Under the pieces are notes generated by a model, which saw only the letters and a program-made list of their open reading frames with translations, had not been told where the DNA came from and ran no database searches. Made by a program: the position numbers and the translations under genes. A stretch of DNA of 64,000 bases from Valencia hispanica (taxonomy: Eukaryota; Chordata; Actinopteri; Cyprinodontiformes; Valenciidae): positions 49,339,818 through 49,403,817 of the forward strand of contig OY747716.1 in NCBI GenBank assembly GCA_963556495.2, in the 5' to 3' direction. Below are positions 1 through 34,600 of this stretch, piece by piece (the stretch's first letter is position 1; the number at the start of each line of letters is the position of its first letter).

Positions 1-536
1 GGTGATATTATGGACTAAAACCTCCTTCCATCAGTGAGAGCATTGAAGATGAAACGTGGCTGGATCTTCCAGCATGACAATGATCCCAAACACGTCGCCT
101 AGGCAACGAAGGAGGGGCTACGTAAAAAACATTTCAAGGTCCTGGAGCGGCCTAGCCAGCCTCCAGACCTCCATCCTATAGAGAATCTGTGGAGGGAGAC
201 GTCTAAACATCCCAGCTCTAGAGAAGATCTGCATGGAGGAATGGGCCAAGATACCAGCTACAATGTGTGAAGACCTACAGGTGACCTTTGACCTCTGGCA
301 TTGACAACCAAGGTTACATTACAAAGTACTGAGGTGAACTTTTGTTATTGACCAAATGCTTATTTTCTGCATCATTATGCAAATAAATACTTAAAAAATC
401 CTAAAATGTGATTTCCTGGATGTTTCTACATTCTGTCTCACAGTTGAAGTTTAGCTATGATGAAAATTACAGACGTCTCTCATCAGTGGGACAACTTGGA
501 CAAACGGAGGCTGATAAATACTTTTTGGCGCCGCTG
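1..536 (+). mobile_element. Tc1/mariner element, 3' end (truncated by window edge)
   Basis: The end of a fish Tc1-like DNA transposon. Translated in pieces, the left 250 bases give the transposase tail: a QHDNDPKH-like stretch, then [19 protein letters not shown], which carries the last acidic residue of the DDE triad. There are stop codons and frame breaks, so it is dead. From about 420 the terminal inverted repeat begins (TGTCTCACAGTTGAAG and following) and it ends in CTG followed by TA at 537-538, the expected TA target-site duplication. The rest of the element lies outside the window. Confidence 0.85.
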
Positions 537-3389
537 TAGGTTCTAGAGTTGTTGGAACCTCACAGCAGCTGTGTAGAACCAGGTTACCTCTGTGTTGGAG
601 CAGAGAATATGGACCAGAACCTCTGGAGGAAAAGAAACTGATCATAAAGCCTTCTACTGATTATTACTGGTGCCAGAGCTGGAACATTATCAGAACCACT
701 GTGGATCATTTTAGACTGAAGTTCTGTTGGTCCACATTTCTCCTTCTGGGCTCGGTAGGATTTCATCCAGAACTCTGGGTTTTCTTCCTATACTGGAGCA
801 AACTGTTTGATGTTCTAACTCCAGCGTATGTATGACGAGCTGCAGCTCTAACCAGAACCACAGCGGGTTCTGGTCCAGCCAGGGTGCTCTGCCTTCAGCC
901 TCTTCTTGTTGTTAATAACTCTGTCCTCACCCCCCGTCTGTGAATCACAACCATGTAGCATCACAGTGAAAACATCCATTAGTGCCGAGCCACATCACAG
1001 ATGGGGGGGGGGGGGGGGCAAGGTGTCTCCTGTCAGCGCCACGATTTATTTAGCACAGAAGAAGAAGAGGTCGAAGGATGAGATGATTTGCGTGTGAAAG
1101 AGCAACGATGAAGATCAGGAGGAGAAGAAGAAAGAGGAAGATGATCCGATAAGAAGACAGGATGAGGAGATCTTTACAGGTGACAGGCAGGTGAGGGGAC
1201 GCCTGATTGGCTGCTCTATAAAAACATCTTTAAGCAGCAGGTCAAACAGCGGCCAATCAGAGGACGGCATTTCTGGTGCATGATCAGATAAACTGAAGGT
1301 CTGTCCTTCTGTCCAGGTTTGGGTTCTGGTCCAGGTTTGGGTTGTGGTCCAGGTTTGGGTTGTGGTCCAGGTTTCTGTCTTCTAAGCCAGTATCTGAACC
1401 TGAAGGTTTTTCGCTCTGACTCCAGAAACTTTCAAGACATTTTACCTCATAATAAGGCTTCAGGATCTGCTGCTAAACCAGAGACCGGGCCAGAACCGAG
1501 ACCGGACCAGAACCTGTGGCATTAAGTCGATGCTGCCTGTCAGAGTTTCAAGTTTAAGTTCAGCAGCAAAGAGAAGAAGAAGAACACATGGACAAACCAA
1601 GCAGCTGAAGATCCTGAAAACCGGCTCAGAACCAAAACCTGCAGTAGACCTCATTGATAAAAGGGTATAAAAGTTTTTTGGTCTGGTTCTGGTCCACTCT
1701 TGACCGAAGTTCTGCGGAGTATCATCAGTTTTATATCCCACCGGGTTCTACCTCACCTGGGCTCCGCTGTTGGCCCGTTCCCCCCCAACAGAACCTTTAA
1801 TACATGATACAAATACTTAATACAGCACATTTTAAGGAAGCGGAACCGCTCGTGCGTGGTTGGTTAGAACCGGATCATCCTATGATAGATGTTGGTGTGA
1901 ACTGAGGGTACGGACAGAGAAGAGGAAGAGGAGTACAAGCCGGGTTTTAAAAGTTCACTCTGAGGACAACAGAGCCGGTTCTGTTCCGACACGTTCGTGT
2001 CAAAACAACATTTATTACTCACACCGACTGAAACCAACCAGACATTCAAACACCGCCTCTTTGATCGCCCGCTGCAGCCTCCTCAGCCTGGTGCTCCGGG
2101 CCTACGAGGGTCCGACAGAACCAGCCGGGTTTGTCTTACACGGCTGGGTGGGTTCACACTGGGCCGTCACGGTGGGTTCTAACGTCTGTCTGCACGTCTC
2201 AGTGTTCAGCCCAGTGTTCGCTCAAGAACCAGAACAGGAAGCAGGTTTTATTTCAGGACTACTGGGATCCAAACTCTTACAGAATCAGTCAAACCTTCTT
2301 TTAGTTGTTTCTGTGATGTTTAGTAGAACCCAGCTGGTTCTGGCTGATACCAGCTGGTTCCAATTGGTTCTCTGATTTAAAGAAAAAACGCCAACGCTGA
2401 CATTAAAGAACCATTTTATTCTTCATTAGCTGAAATGTGTGAAAGACAAACAGAACCTTCTCACCGGTCCTCACAAACTAACCCAGGAGTACTCACCCGG
2501 GTCACGTGGTTCTGGGTTTGGTTCAAGCTAAATTCGCCCCAAAACAAAACAGCTGATTCCTCTAGAACTCTGAGTCCAGTCCTACCAAAGTGCCTGAGGG
2601 AACATTCAGAACCAAACCAAAACCAGGCCTGACCAACAGATGGTTCCCCGCTGGTTCTGATCCTTCTATGGATCCACAGAACCAGCTGAACATCTTTGGG
2701 GAGAACCCTGGAGACTCATCAGGATCTCTGCCTGCAGATCTTCACAGGACAGCGTCTGCTGGTAGAACCTGAAACATCTCAGGTTCCGCTGGATCCCAGA
2801 GAACTGAGGGTTCTTCTAGAACTAATGAAATGTTCTGTGATACAGGTCCATTGTTCTGGAGAACATCCTGTAGTCAGAGTGATCCAGCTCAGGAGGAATC
2901 CTGGAGGTGGGAGGTATGTACAGTAACAATGTCTGATGTGTCAGAAACAGGAGGAAGTCATGTAATGTACACAAAGCTGTTGATGGTGGCATTTAACGAA
3001 CCAGAACCTGTTCAGGTTCCGTGTTGTTGTCTTGTTTGGATCAGTGAGAGGATAAGACAGGAGATAATGCAAAGAAAGCAACACTTACTGCACGTATTCA
3101 ATAAGATCTGATGGTAACTCTTTCAGAACCAACCCAAAGCAGAACTCCAGAACCGGGGGCCCATTAGAGAAAAGTTAGTTCCTGTGGACAGAGTTGGTTC
3201 TGTCCTGATAGAAGCTCCAGAACCGCCAGCATTTACAAGATTCATCTGATTGCCACATGTTTAGAGAAGTTTTCAGAACGTTTGGTGAATTGGGTCAGAA
3301 CCTGAACCCTTCAGCGGTTTGGCGTTCAGCTCTCCCTGCAGGTTGGGTTCATCAGTTTCAGTTGCCATGGCAGCAGACGTGGTAGTGAG
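537..3389. other. Non-coding flank downstream of gcm2
   Basis: No credible gene. Open frames here, including one of 171 codons at 1860-2375, lack recognisable domains and consist of the GGTTCTG-rich background. It holds a poly-G run near 1004-1018 and a short threefold 18-bp repeat near 1318-1370 (GGTCCAGGTTTGGGTTGT). The part nearest 3389 is probably the gcm2 3' UTR, which is read on the minus strand. Confidence 0.5.
2415..2420 (-). terminator. Candidate gcm2 polyadenylation signal
   Basis: TTTATT on the plus strand reads AATAAA on the minus strand. It is the first such hexamer I found downstream of the gcm2 stop at 3390, which would give a 3' UTR of about 1 kb. No transcript evidence is available. 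Confidence 0.3.
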
Positions 3390-25886
<22,497 letters not shown>

Positions 25887-26188
25887 GGTACCGGTACCGG
25901 TACCGGCTCTGCTCCTGCCTCTGGATCAGATCCCCGTGCTGCTCCTGGTCCAGGTTCTGCTTCAGCCCAGTTCTGACTCTGATCCCGGTCCGGCTCCTGG
26001 GGGTCAGCAAACCCAAATCTTAGAATCCACTCAGAGTGACCCGAACCCAGCCGAGCCGAACCGAACCGAAGGTGAGAAGAAGGGCTGAAAGTGGGATTAA
26101 GAAGGTAAAAGTGGCCGCGGCTCCTCCAGAAACCGGCGTGCAGCTCCGCGAGGCGTCAGGTAAGAAAGAGAACAGGTGAGACAGGCGC

Positions 26189-26357
<169 letters not shown>

Positions 26358-26536
26358 AATAATCAAAAGTTCTGGTAGAACCTCACCTGAACAGAACCCA
26401 CCTGGGTTCGGCTGGAGTTCTAAATGATCGCTGGGTCAGGTGAGTGTTTGTTGTGGAAACACGTGAATGTTTCTGCCAAAACAAACTAATTATTCACCAA
26501 TTAGAGAACCTGTAGGTTCTGATCCAGACACACCTG

Positions 26537-28496
26537 TACTAGGCTCCAATACAGTATTTATTCATCATAGTACTCGGGTCATATACGGTATTTATTCATC
26601 ATAGTACTAGGGTCATTTACAGTATTTATTCATCATAGTACTACGGTCATATACGGTATTTATTCATCATAGTACTAGGGTCATATACGGTATTTATTCA
26701 TCATAGTACTAGGGTCATATATGGTATTTATTCATCATAGTACTAGGCTCCAATACAGTATTTATTCATCATAGTACTCGGGTCATATACGGTATTTATT
26801 CATCATAGTACTAGGCTCCAATACAGTATTTATTCATCATAGTACTCGGGTCATATACGGTATTTATTCATCATAGTACTAGGGTCATATACGGTATTTA
26901 TTCATCATAGTACTAGGGTCATTTACAGTATTTATTCATCATAGTACTACGGTCATATACGGTATTTATTCATCATAGTACTAGGGTCATATACGGTATT
27001 TATTCATCATAGTACTAGGGTCATTTACAGTATTTATTCATCATAGTACTACGGTCATATACGGTATTTATTCATCATAGTACTACGGTCATATACGGTA
27101 TTTATTCATCATAGTACTAGGGTCATATACGGTATTTATTCATCATAGTACTAGGGTCATATATGGTATTTATTCATCATAGTACTAGGGTCATATATGG
27201 TATTTATTCTTCATAGTACTAGGGTCATTTACAGTATTTATTCATCATAGTACTAGGGTCATATACAGTATTTATTCATCATAGTACTAGGGTCATATAC
27301 AGTATTTATTCATCATAGTACTAGGGTCATATACAGTATTTATTCATCATAGTACTAGGGTCATATACAGTATTTATTCATCATAGTACTAGGGTCATAT
27401 ACAGTATTTATTCATCATAGTACTCGGGTCATTTACAGTATTTATTCATCATAGTACTAGGGTCATTTACAGTATTTATTCATCATAGTACTACGGTCAT
27501 ATACGGTATTTATTCATCATAGTACTACGGTCATATACGGTATTTATTCATCATAGTACTAGGGTCATATACGGTATTTATTCATCATAGTACTAGGGTC
27601 ATATACAGTATTTATTCATCATAGTACTAGGGTCATATACAGTATTTATTCATCATAGTACTAGGGTCATATACAGTATTTATTCATCATAGTACTAGGG
27701 TCATATACAGTATTTATTCATCATAGTACTAGGGTCATATACAGTATTTATTCATCATAGTACTCGGGTCATATACAGTATTTATTCATCATAGTACTAG
27801 GGTCATATATGGTATTTATTCATCATAGTACTAGGGTCATATACAGTATTTATTCATCATAGTACTAGGGTCATATACGGTATTTATTCATCATAGTACT
27901 AGGGTCATATACGGTATTTATTCATCATAGTACTCGGGTCATATACGGTATTTATTCATCAAAGTACTCGGGTCATATACGGTATTTATTCATCATAGTA
28001 CTCGGGTCATATACGGTATTTATTCATCATAGTACTCGGGTCATATATGGTATTTATTCATCATAGTACTAGGGTCATATACGGTATTTATTCATCATAG
28101 TACTAGGGTCATATACAGTATTTATTCATCATAGTACTAGGGTCATATACAGTATTTATTCATCATAGTACTCGGGTCATATATGGTATTTATTCATCAT
28201 AGTACTAGGGTCATATACAGTATTTATTCATCATAGTACTCGGGTCATATACAGTATTTATTCATCATAGTACTAGGGTCATATACAGTATTTATTCATC
28301 ATAGTACTCGGGTCATATATGGTATTTATTCATCATAGTACTAGGGTCATATACAGTATTTATTCATCATAGTACTAGGGTCATATACAGTATTTATTCA
28401 TCATAGTACTCGGGTCATATATGGTATTTATTCATCATAGTACTAGGGTCATATACAGTATTTATTCATCATAGTACTAGGGTCATATACGGTATA
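26537..28496. repeat. Minisatellite, 34-bp unit, in the divergent promoter region
   Basis: About 58 copies of a 34-bp unit containing TATTTATTCATCATAGTACT followed by AGGGTCATATACAG, very homogeneous, with AGG/CGG/ACGG and CAG/CGG/TGG variants. It is not a CRISPR array: the units are contiguous, with no unique spacers. Confidence 0.97.
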
Positions 28497-28654
28497 AGTG
28501 AGCAGCAGCCACTTGCTGTTCAGATATTCCTCCGATGTCGGAACTACTTTATCTCCTCCACTGCGCGGCCCCGATGGTAATTAGTTAAATATGTGTGCAC
28601 CTGTGTGCGCGCTCCCGACAAAGTGAATACACAGAGAGGAGACAGGCGCGCGAG

Positions 28655-28657
28655 ATG
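28655..28657 (+). CDS. sycp2l: Probable sycp2l start codon exon
   Basis: The sequence GCGCGCGAGATG|GTGAGTCAG places an ATG directly before a strong donor. Exon 2 (30195) is open in phase 0 and begins FELQMDDCLLRGDL with no upstream Met in the exon, so a Met-only coding exon fits exactly. An unseen first exon elsewhere in 28658-30194 cannot be excluded. Confidence 0.45.
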
Positions 28658-31600
28658 GTGAGTCAGTAGTTTTCTGGTTATCTGTAAATATGATGATGAT
28701 GATGATGATGGTGAAGAGATGAAACGTTCCCCAAACACTGAGCTGACTGGACGCCACAGTGAACGTTCTCTAAAGGTTCCCAGCATCTCCAACATGGTGG
28801 CCTGTGAAGATCCTTCAGGGAGAAGCTGGAGAAGTTTCTCCTTCCAGAGAACCTTCACTGTTCTACATCATTCATTCATTAATCTGCTAGAACACGTAAA
28901 TGTCGCTCTCGGACTTTCTTAGTGGACCGGTTCTGTTCTCTATGCCTCATATTCATCTCTCTGTCGCCCCCTGGTGCCCAGTCTCAGTGCTCCACCCTTA
29001 CGTTAAAGGTTGCCTCCATCTGACGGAGTTTTTAGAAACGAGGCGACTGTGGGGGTTGGAGCATTAGGCCGCCCCTTCCTCCTTTTCCTTTATTATTTTA
29101 GTGTGTGTGTGTGTGTGGGCCCCCCGGGCTCAACAGTAACCTTTAACTATTAATAACAATTTATTTAAATCACTGATCCGGGGCCGCCGTCATTCTCAGA
29201 GACCGTTCACTAATGCGCATCTTTGCCGTTTCTCTGCCTCCGCGTCCAAATGAAATAAGCATGCTGTGTGTTCTCTGTGCAAATCCACCACATAAAATAA
29301 CAGTTAAACTGTAGTAAAACCTGGTTTTAAACCTTGTTTAAAGGCTGCTTAAAAGACTTCCTGGTATTCCCTGTCAGACAGCGACCCCTGCTGTCAGATG
29401 CTCTAAAAGCAGGTGTAAACAGAAGCAGAAACATGGTTTGTCTGGTTGTTTTAGCAACAGGTGTTGATGAATCAGAACAATGTTGCTAAACTTTGAATGT
29501 TTTTTATTACTGACATCTCTTTCATATGTGTTATTTTCTAATGCTCAAGTGGATCTGTAATGTTTCCGGTCTAAACGGGTTAATCTGGTCAGTGGTTCAG
29601 GATTAAACCGGATTAGACCAGTCTAGAGGCTGTGTCCGGTCTAAACGTGTTAATCTGGCGTGTGGTTCAGGATTAAACCGGATTAGACCAGTCTAGAGGC
29701 TGTGTCCGGTCTAAACGTGTTAATCTGGTCAGTGGTTCAGGATTAAACCGGATAAGACCAGACTAGAAACTTTGTCCGGTCTAAACGGGTTAATCTGGTC
29801 AGTGGTTCAGGATTAAACCGGATTAGACCAGACTAGAAACTTTGTCCGGTCTAAACGTGTTAATCTGGTGTGTGGTTCAGGATTAAACCGGATTAGACCA
29901 GTCTAGAGGCTGTGTCCGGTCTAAACGTGTTAATCTGGCGTGTGGTTCAGGATTAAACCGGATTAGACCAGTCTAGAGGCTGTGTCCGGTCTAAACGTGT
30001 TAATCTGGTGTGTGGTTCAGGATTAAACCGGATTATACCAGACTAGAAGCTTTGTCCGGTCTAAACGTGTTAATCTGGTGTGTGGTTCAGGATTAAACCG
30101 GATTAGAGCAGACTAGAATCTGACCCGTCTAAACAGGTTAATCTGGTTTAATCCTGGATTAAGGATATTGGAATATTCTGTGTTTCTGTCTCAGTTTGAG
30201 CTTCAGATGGATGACTGTCTGCTTCGTGGAGACTTGTCTCGACTCGTTTCTCTGCTTCACCAAGAAGGACTGAGCAGCTACACCCTCACCAGGGTGCATC
30301 ACCTGGTTACCAAGGTAACGACAGCCCCTGGTTTTCTGGGATGTTCATTGATGCAACAGATCATCTAAACTTCAGTTTATTGGGATGAATTACAGCAGGG
30401 GGTGTGGCCTATACTGTGGGTGTGGTCTGTGATGAAGGTTGCTGATGTGAGACCTCAGCCTGTGTTTGGTCTGCAGCTCTGAGCTCAGCGGACTCATAGA
30501 AACAGAAGCTGACCAACCTGACAGCTGATGATGATCTGCTGACTCGCCTCTTCGTCTTCATCACTTCATACGATGCCAGGACTCGTTCCGCGTGACAAAC
30601 ACATTCTAGATCGGATCTTCAGTCTGAGGAATCAAGCTTGGTCTCCTAGCAAGAGGACTATGTTTGGGTTAGGACTTTTATTCAGTTTCTGCTCTGAGAT
30701 CTTTCTCCTGCAGCCAGATCAGTGACAGGACAGCATCCCTCAGGAAGCCCTGCTGCCTGGTGGGGGTGTGGCCAGCATGGTGACCAAACCAGGCAGGTGT
30801 GGGCGGGGCTTCACACAGGACTCCTGAATCAGATCCAGTGGGAAATTCAGAGGGCGGGAAGAGCCAGGTGTGTTTTATCCATTTCCCTAACGGATCCAAA
30901 GATCCAGGTGGTGAAGAAACGTCCTGATCAGAGAGATCCATCCCAGACATTCCTCTGGAAAACTGCTGGTTCCTGATACTACAGTCCTCGTTCACCTGGA
31001 CGGAGTGAGAAAGGCGAGGAAAGAGGGAGACTCTCATCAGATGGGAGATGGTCTGGAGCTGTAAACCTGAGGGTTCTTGTTCATCAATAGAAGTGCAGCT
31101 GTGTGTTTATCGGTGGTTGGGTTGCCGCCGTGTGTTTATCGGTGGTTGGGTTGCCGCCGTGTGTTTATCTGTGGTCTGGTTGCCGCCGTGTGTTTATCGG
31201 TGGTTGGGTTGCCGCCGTGTGTTTATCTGTGGTTGGGTTGCCGCCGTGTGTTTATCGGTGGTTGGGTTGCCGCCGTGTGTTTATCGGTGGTTGGGTTGCC
31301 GCCGTGTGTTTATCGGTGGTTGGGTTGCCGCCGTGTGTTTATCGGTGGTTGGGTTGCCGCCGTGTGTTTATCGGTGGTTGGGTTGCCGCCGTGTGTTTAT
31401 CTGTGGTCTGGTTGCCGCCGTGTGTTTATCGGTGGTTGGGTTGCTGCCGTGTGTTTATCGGTGGTTGGGTTGCCGCCGTGTGTTTATCTGTGGTTGGGTT
31501 GCCGCCGTGTGTTTATCGGTGGTTGGGTTGCTGCCGTGTGTTTATCGGTGGTTGGGTTGCCGCCGTGTGTTTATCGGTGGTTGGGTTGCCGCCGTGTGTT

Positions 31601-34600
31601 TATCGGTGGTTGGGTTGCCGCCGTGTGTTTATCGGTGGTTGGGTTGCCGCCGTGTGTTTATCGGTGGTTGGGTTGCCGCCGTGTGTTTATCTGTGGTTGG
31701 GTTGCTGCTGTGCGTTTATCGGTGGTTGGTTTGCTTTCTTGCATTTATAGGTTATTAATTTCAGTAGATCAATAGCTGTTTATTGATGCTCGTATCTTTG
31801 TGTTTCAGGAACTGCACAGCAGCAGGTTCTGCAGGGTTCTGGTGGTGCTGAAATCTTTATCCATTCTGTCGGAGAACAAAGAAGACCTGCAGACTCTGGT
31901 CGGCCTCGGCCTGACTGCTAAGGTGATCAGGATCTGTGATCTGATTGGTCAGCTGTCTCCTGGACTGCTCTTACCTTTTGGTCATTGTTTAGGTGTTGTT
32001 GTGGTTCGAAGCTGTTCACGACCTGCTGACCTCTGACCTCCAGAAAGGCTCCCCCCCCCTATTGAACCTCACAGATGAGTTCTTCGACTACTTCCTGGTG
32101 AGCAGCATGCTGGGAAGTGAAGTTTGGAGCTGTTTATGTCACATGTTGGTCTTAGGTGAGCTCAGTGTCCCAGCAGCCAATCGGCCATCAGCGTTTGCTT
32201 TCACAGCTGAAGCTGAATCCACTCACCTGTCCTGGATCACCTGACAGACAGGTGCATCGGCTGCATCATTGGATCTCCCATGGGAAATGATGCCCTGAAC
32301 GAACATCATGCCGTTGGTCCACCTGATCCAGGTGTTATCCACCTGCAAATGGGGCTAGTGTTAAGAGTCCAAGATGTTTATCATTGGCTACAGTCAGCAG
32401 ATGTTCTCCTGCAGATGATTCCTTCCTGGATCCTTCCTGAGATGCTGGATCTGGATCTAGTCTTCAGATTCCAGAACCCGTCTCTGCGTTCAGTGCTGCC
32501 CAGACCAGGGAGAGCATTGCTCAGAGGGAACCCAGCAGAGGTCTCACTGGTCTGGGATCACTGCTGGTTTCTCTCTCAGCCTCTGCAGGACCATCATGGA
32601 CATGTTTGCTCATCCAGATAAAGTCCAGGACATAAATGAAGAAAGTACATTTAGAACCATCTCATAATGGATCTTCATTCATCTCATCAAAGAATAAACT
32701 GAAACTTTATGCAGATAAATGATTTTATTTCCTATTTGCAGCAATAATCATTCAACAGTTACATGATGATCAATAACATGAAGGAAGAACATTGATCCAT
32801 GAAAGCAGCTGTCATTTAACTAACTTAGCAGAATATCCTTTAACTCTATCCTGCTGCTCATCAGCTGATGTTATTGGTCAGCTTTTATTCACACTGAGCA
32901 TGTGCAGCAGAGAGCAGTGTTTGTTAGACCCCTACTGCCTGATGACACCATGATTCTACCTCTGATGCCCTCTGGTGGCCAGCGTCTTCCTGACTTCAGT
33001 AATGCAACCATGGTTAAAACGCTCTACCAAACATCTACCATGAGTAATCATATCCCTGGTTGTCAATGACGACAAAGAAAACCCAGAGGTATAAAGTCCT
33101 GACCGCTGTTCCTCCTGTAATCACCACATGCAGATATTAATGTTCAACCATAAATGATGTTCAGATCCCTGATGAAGCTAACACAGCAGGATTTTGTCTG
33201 TTCCACTGGGGGCCATCCAGACGGTCTCCTCTGGAGGAACATCTGCTCCACAGCCTCAGGAACGCTGGAACGTTCTACCTGCTTCACTTGAACCTGAGGC
33301 AGCTGGTTCTGATGGGGAACCAACTGGGTTTGGAGCATTGGCCTTTAGAACAACACAAAGCAGCAGTTTCATGGTTCATATCAGAGGAAATGAATCTGGT
33401 TTCTGGACCCAAAGGTTCCAAGTGCCCGGTGTTCAAATGCGAGGCAACTTTATTTGTATAGTACACTTTCAGCAATAAGCAATTCAAGGTGCTTTGAGTG
33501 ATCAAGGGACAACACTAAAAACATAAAGCACTACTACTGACAGTCCAGCTAATATTAATCACTTACTCAAAGGCAGCTCTAAACAGAAAAGTTTTAGTTG
33601 TGATTTAAAAGAAGTCAGTGTTTCAGCAGCTTTGCAGTTTTCTGGAAGTTGTTCCAGATTAGAGGAGCATAGAAACTGAAAGCTGCTTCTCCATGTTTGG
33701 TTCTGATTCTAGGGATGTTGAGTCGACTGGAATTAGAGGACCTGGGTGGTCTGGTGGGGGGTTGCTATAGTAACAGTAGATCTTCAACATACTTTGGTGC
33801 TGACATTGTTATTGCCTTTATGCGACCCTGGAGGTTCAGGTCCTGCTGCATGTTTAATGTGATTTCAGGCCCTGAATAAACAAAAACAAGTTCCCCTTGA
33901 GTTGGACTACATCCAAAACTTCAAGTACTTTCATCCCAGGATGCCCGACACCGACTAACTACAGCAGACATCCGGAGTCCGTTTCATGCTGAGTCTCAGC
34001 AGGTTCTGAGAGTTAAAAGCAACATGTTGGTGAGAGCTTTTCTACCTAAGCCTAAGTAACTCAGCAGATCCCAACCCAACACAGATTCCAGCGTGTAGGG
34101 GGTCAGTGAATGTGGTGTGGACTCTGTGCAGAAGAACCATGGTTGAAGAGATGCTGTAGAAGGACAGAACGCCCGCTTCATGATCCAGATACACTCCTAT
34201 CCTAGAAGACTTAGGTCCTGAGAGGACAATGCTGCTACCATCATGGATGTATTTACTATTGTGACAATATAAGGCCCAGGACAACTTATTATCTCCAAAT
34301 CCACTGGTAGCGCCTGCTCTGACCATGTGTCTGTAGGCAACTGCTTGGGAAGCTGTTGATGTAGAAACCTTGGACCCCTCTGGTTTCAGGTGAATTGTAG
34401 TTGGTATATTTATGGAGCGTTGTCTTGAGAGTATAGCTTGTGGTGATGGTAAGACCTCTGGCTGAGTTTGTTTCTGGGGATGATCTGCTTTACTCGTGGA
34501 GATCCTGGTCCATTCCTGACTCAGGGTGTCTTGCAGTTTCTGAATTAGCTCTGTGACAGTGGACCTCACCTGATTAAAGTAGTTTGAAGAGCAAATATTG

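Noticed and set aside
1860..2375. 171-codon plus-strand frame
   Set aside because: No Met-initiated domain, no homology recognised, and a composition identical to the GGTTCTG-rich background.
26537..28496. Regular 34-bp repeats resembling a CRISPR array
   Set aside because: The units are contiguous with no unique spacers, and the DNA is vertebrate; it is a minisatellite.
31048..31775. Three overlapping 215-236 codon frames (WLGCRRVFIGG type)
   Set aside because: The 29-bp unit has no stop in any frame; intronic array.
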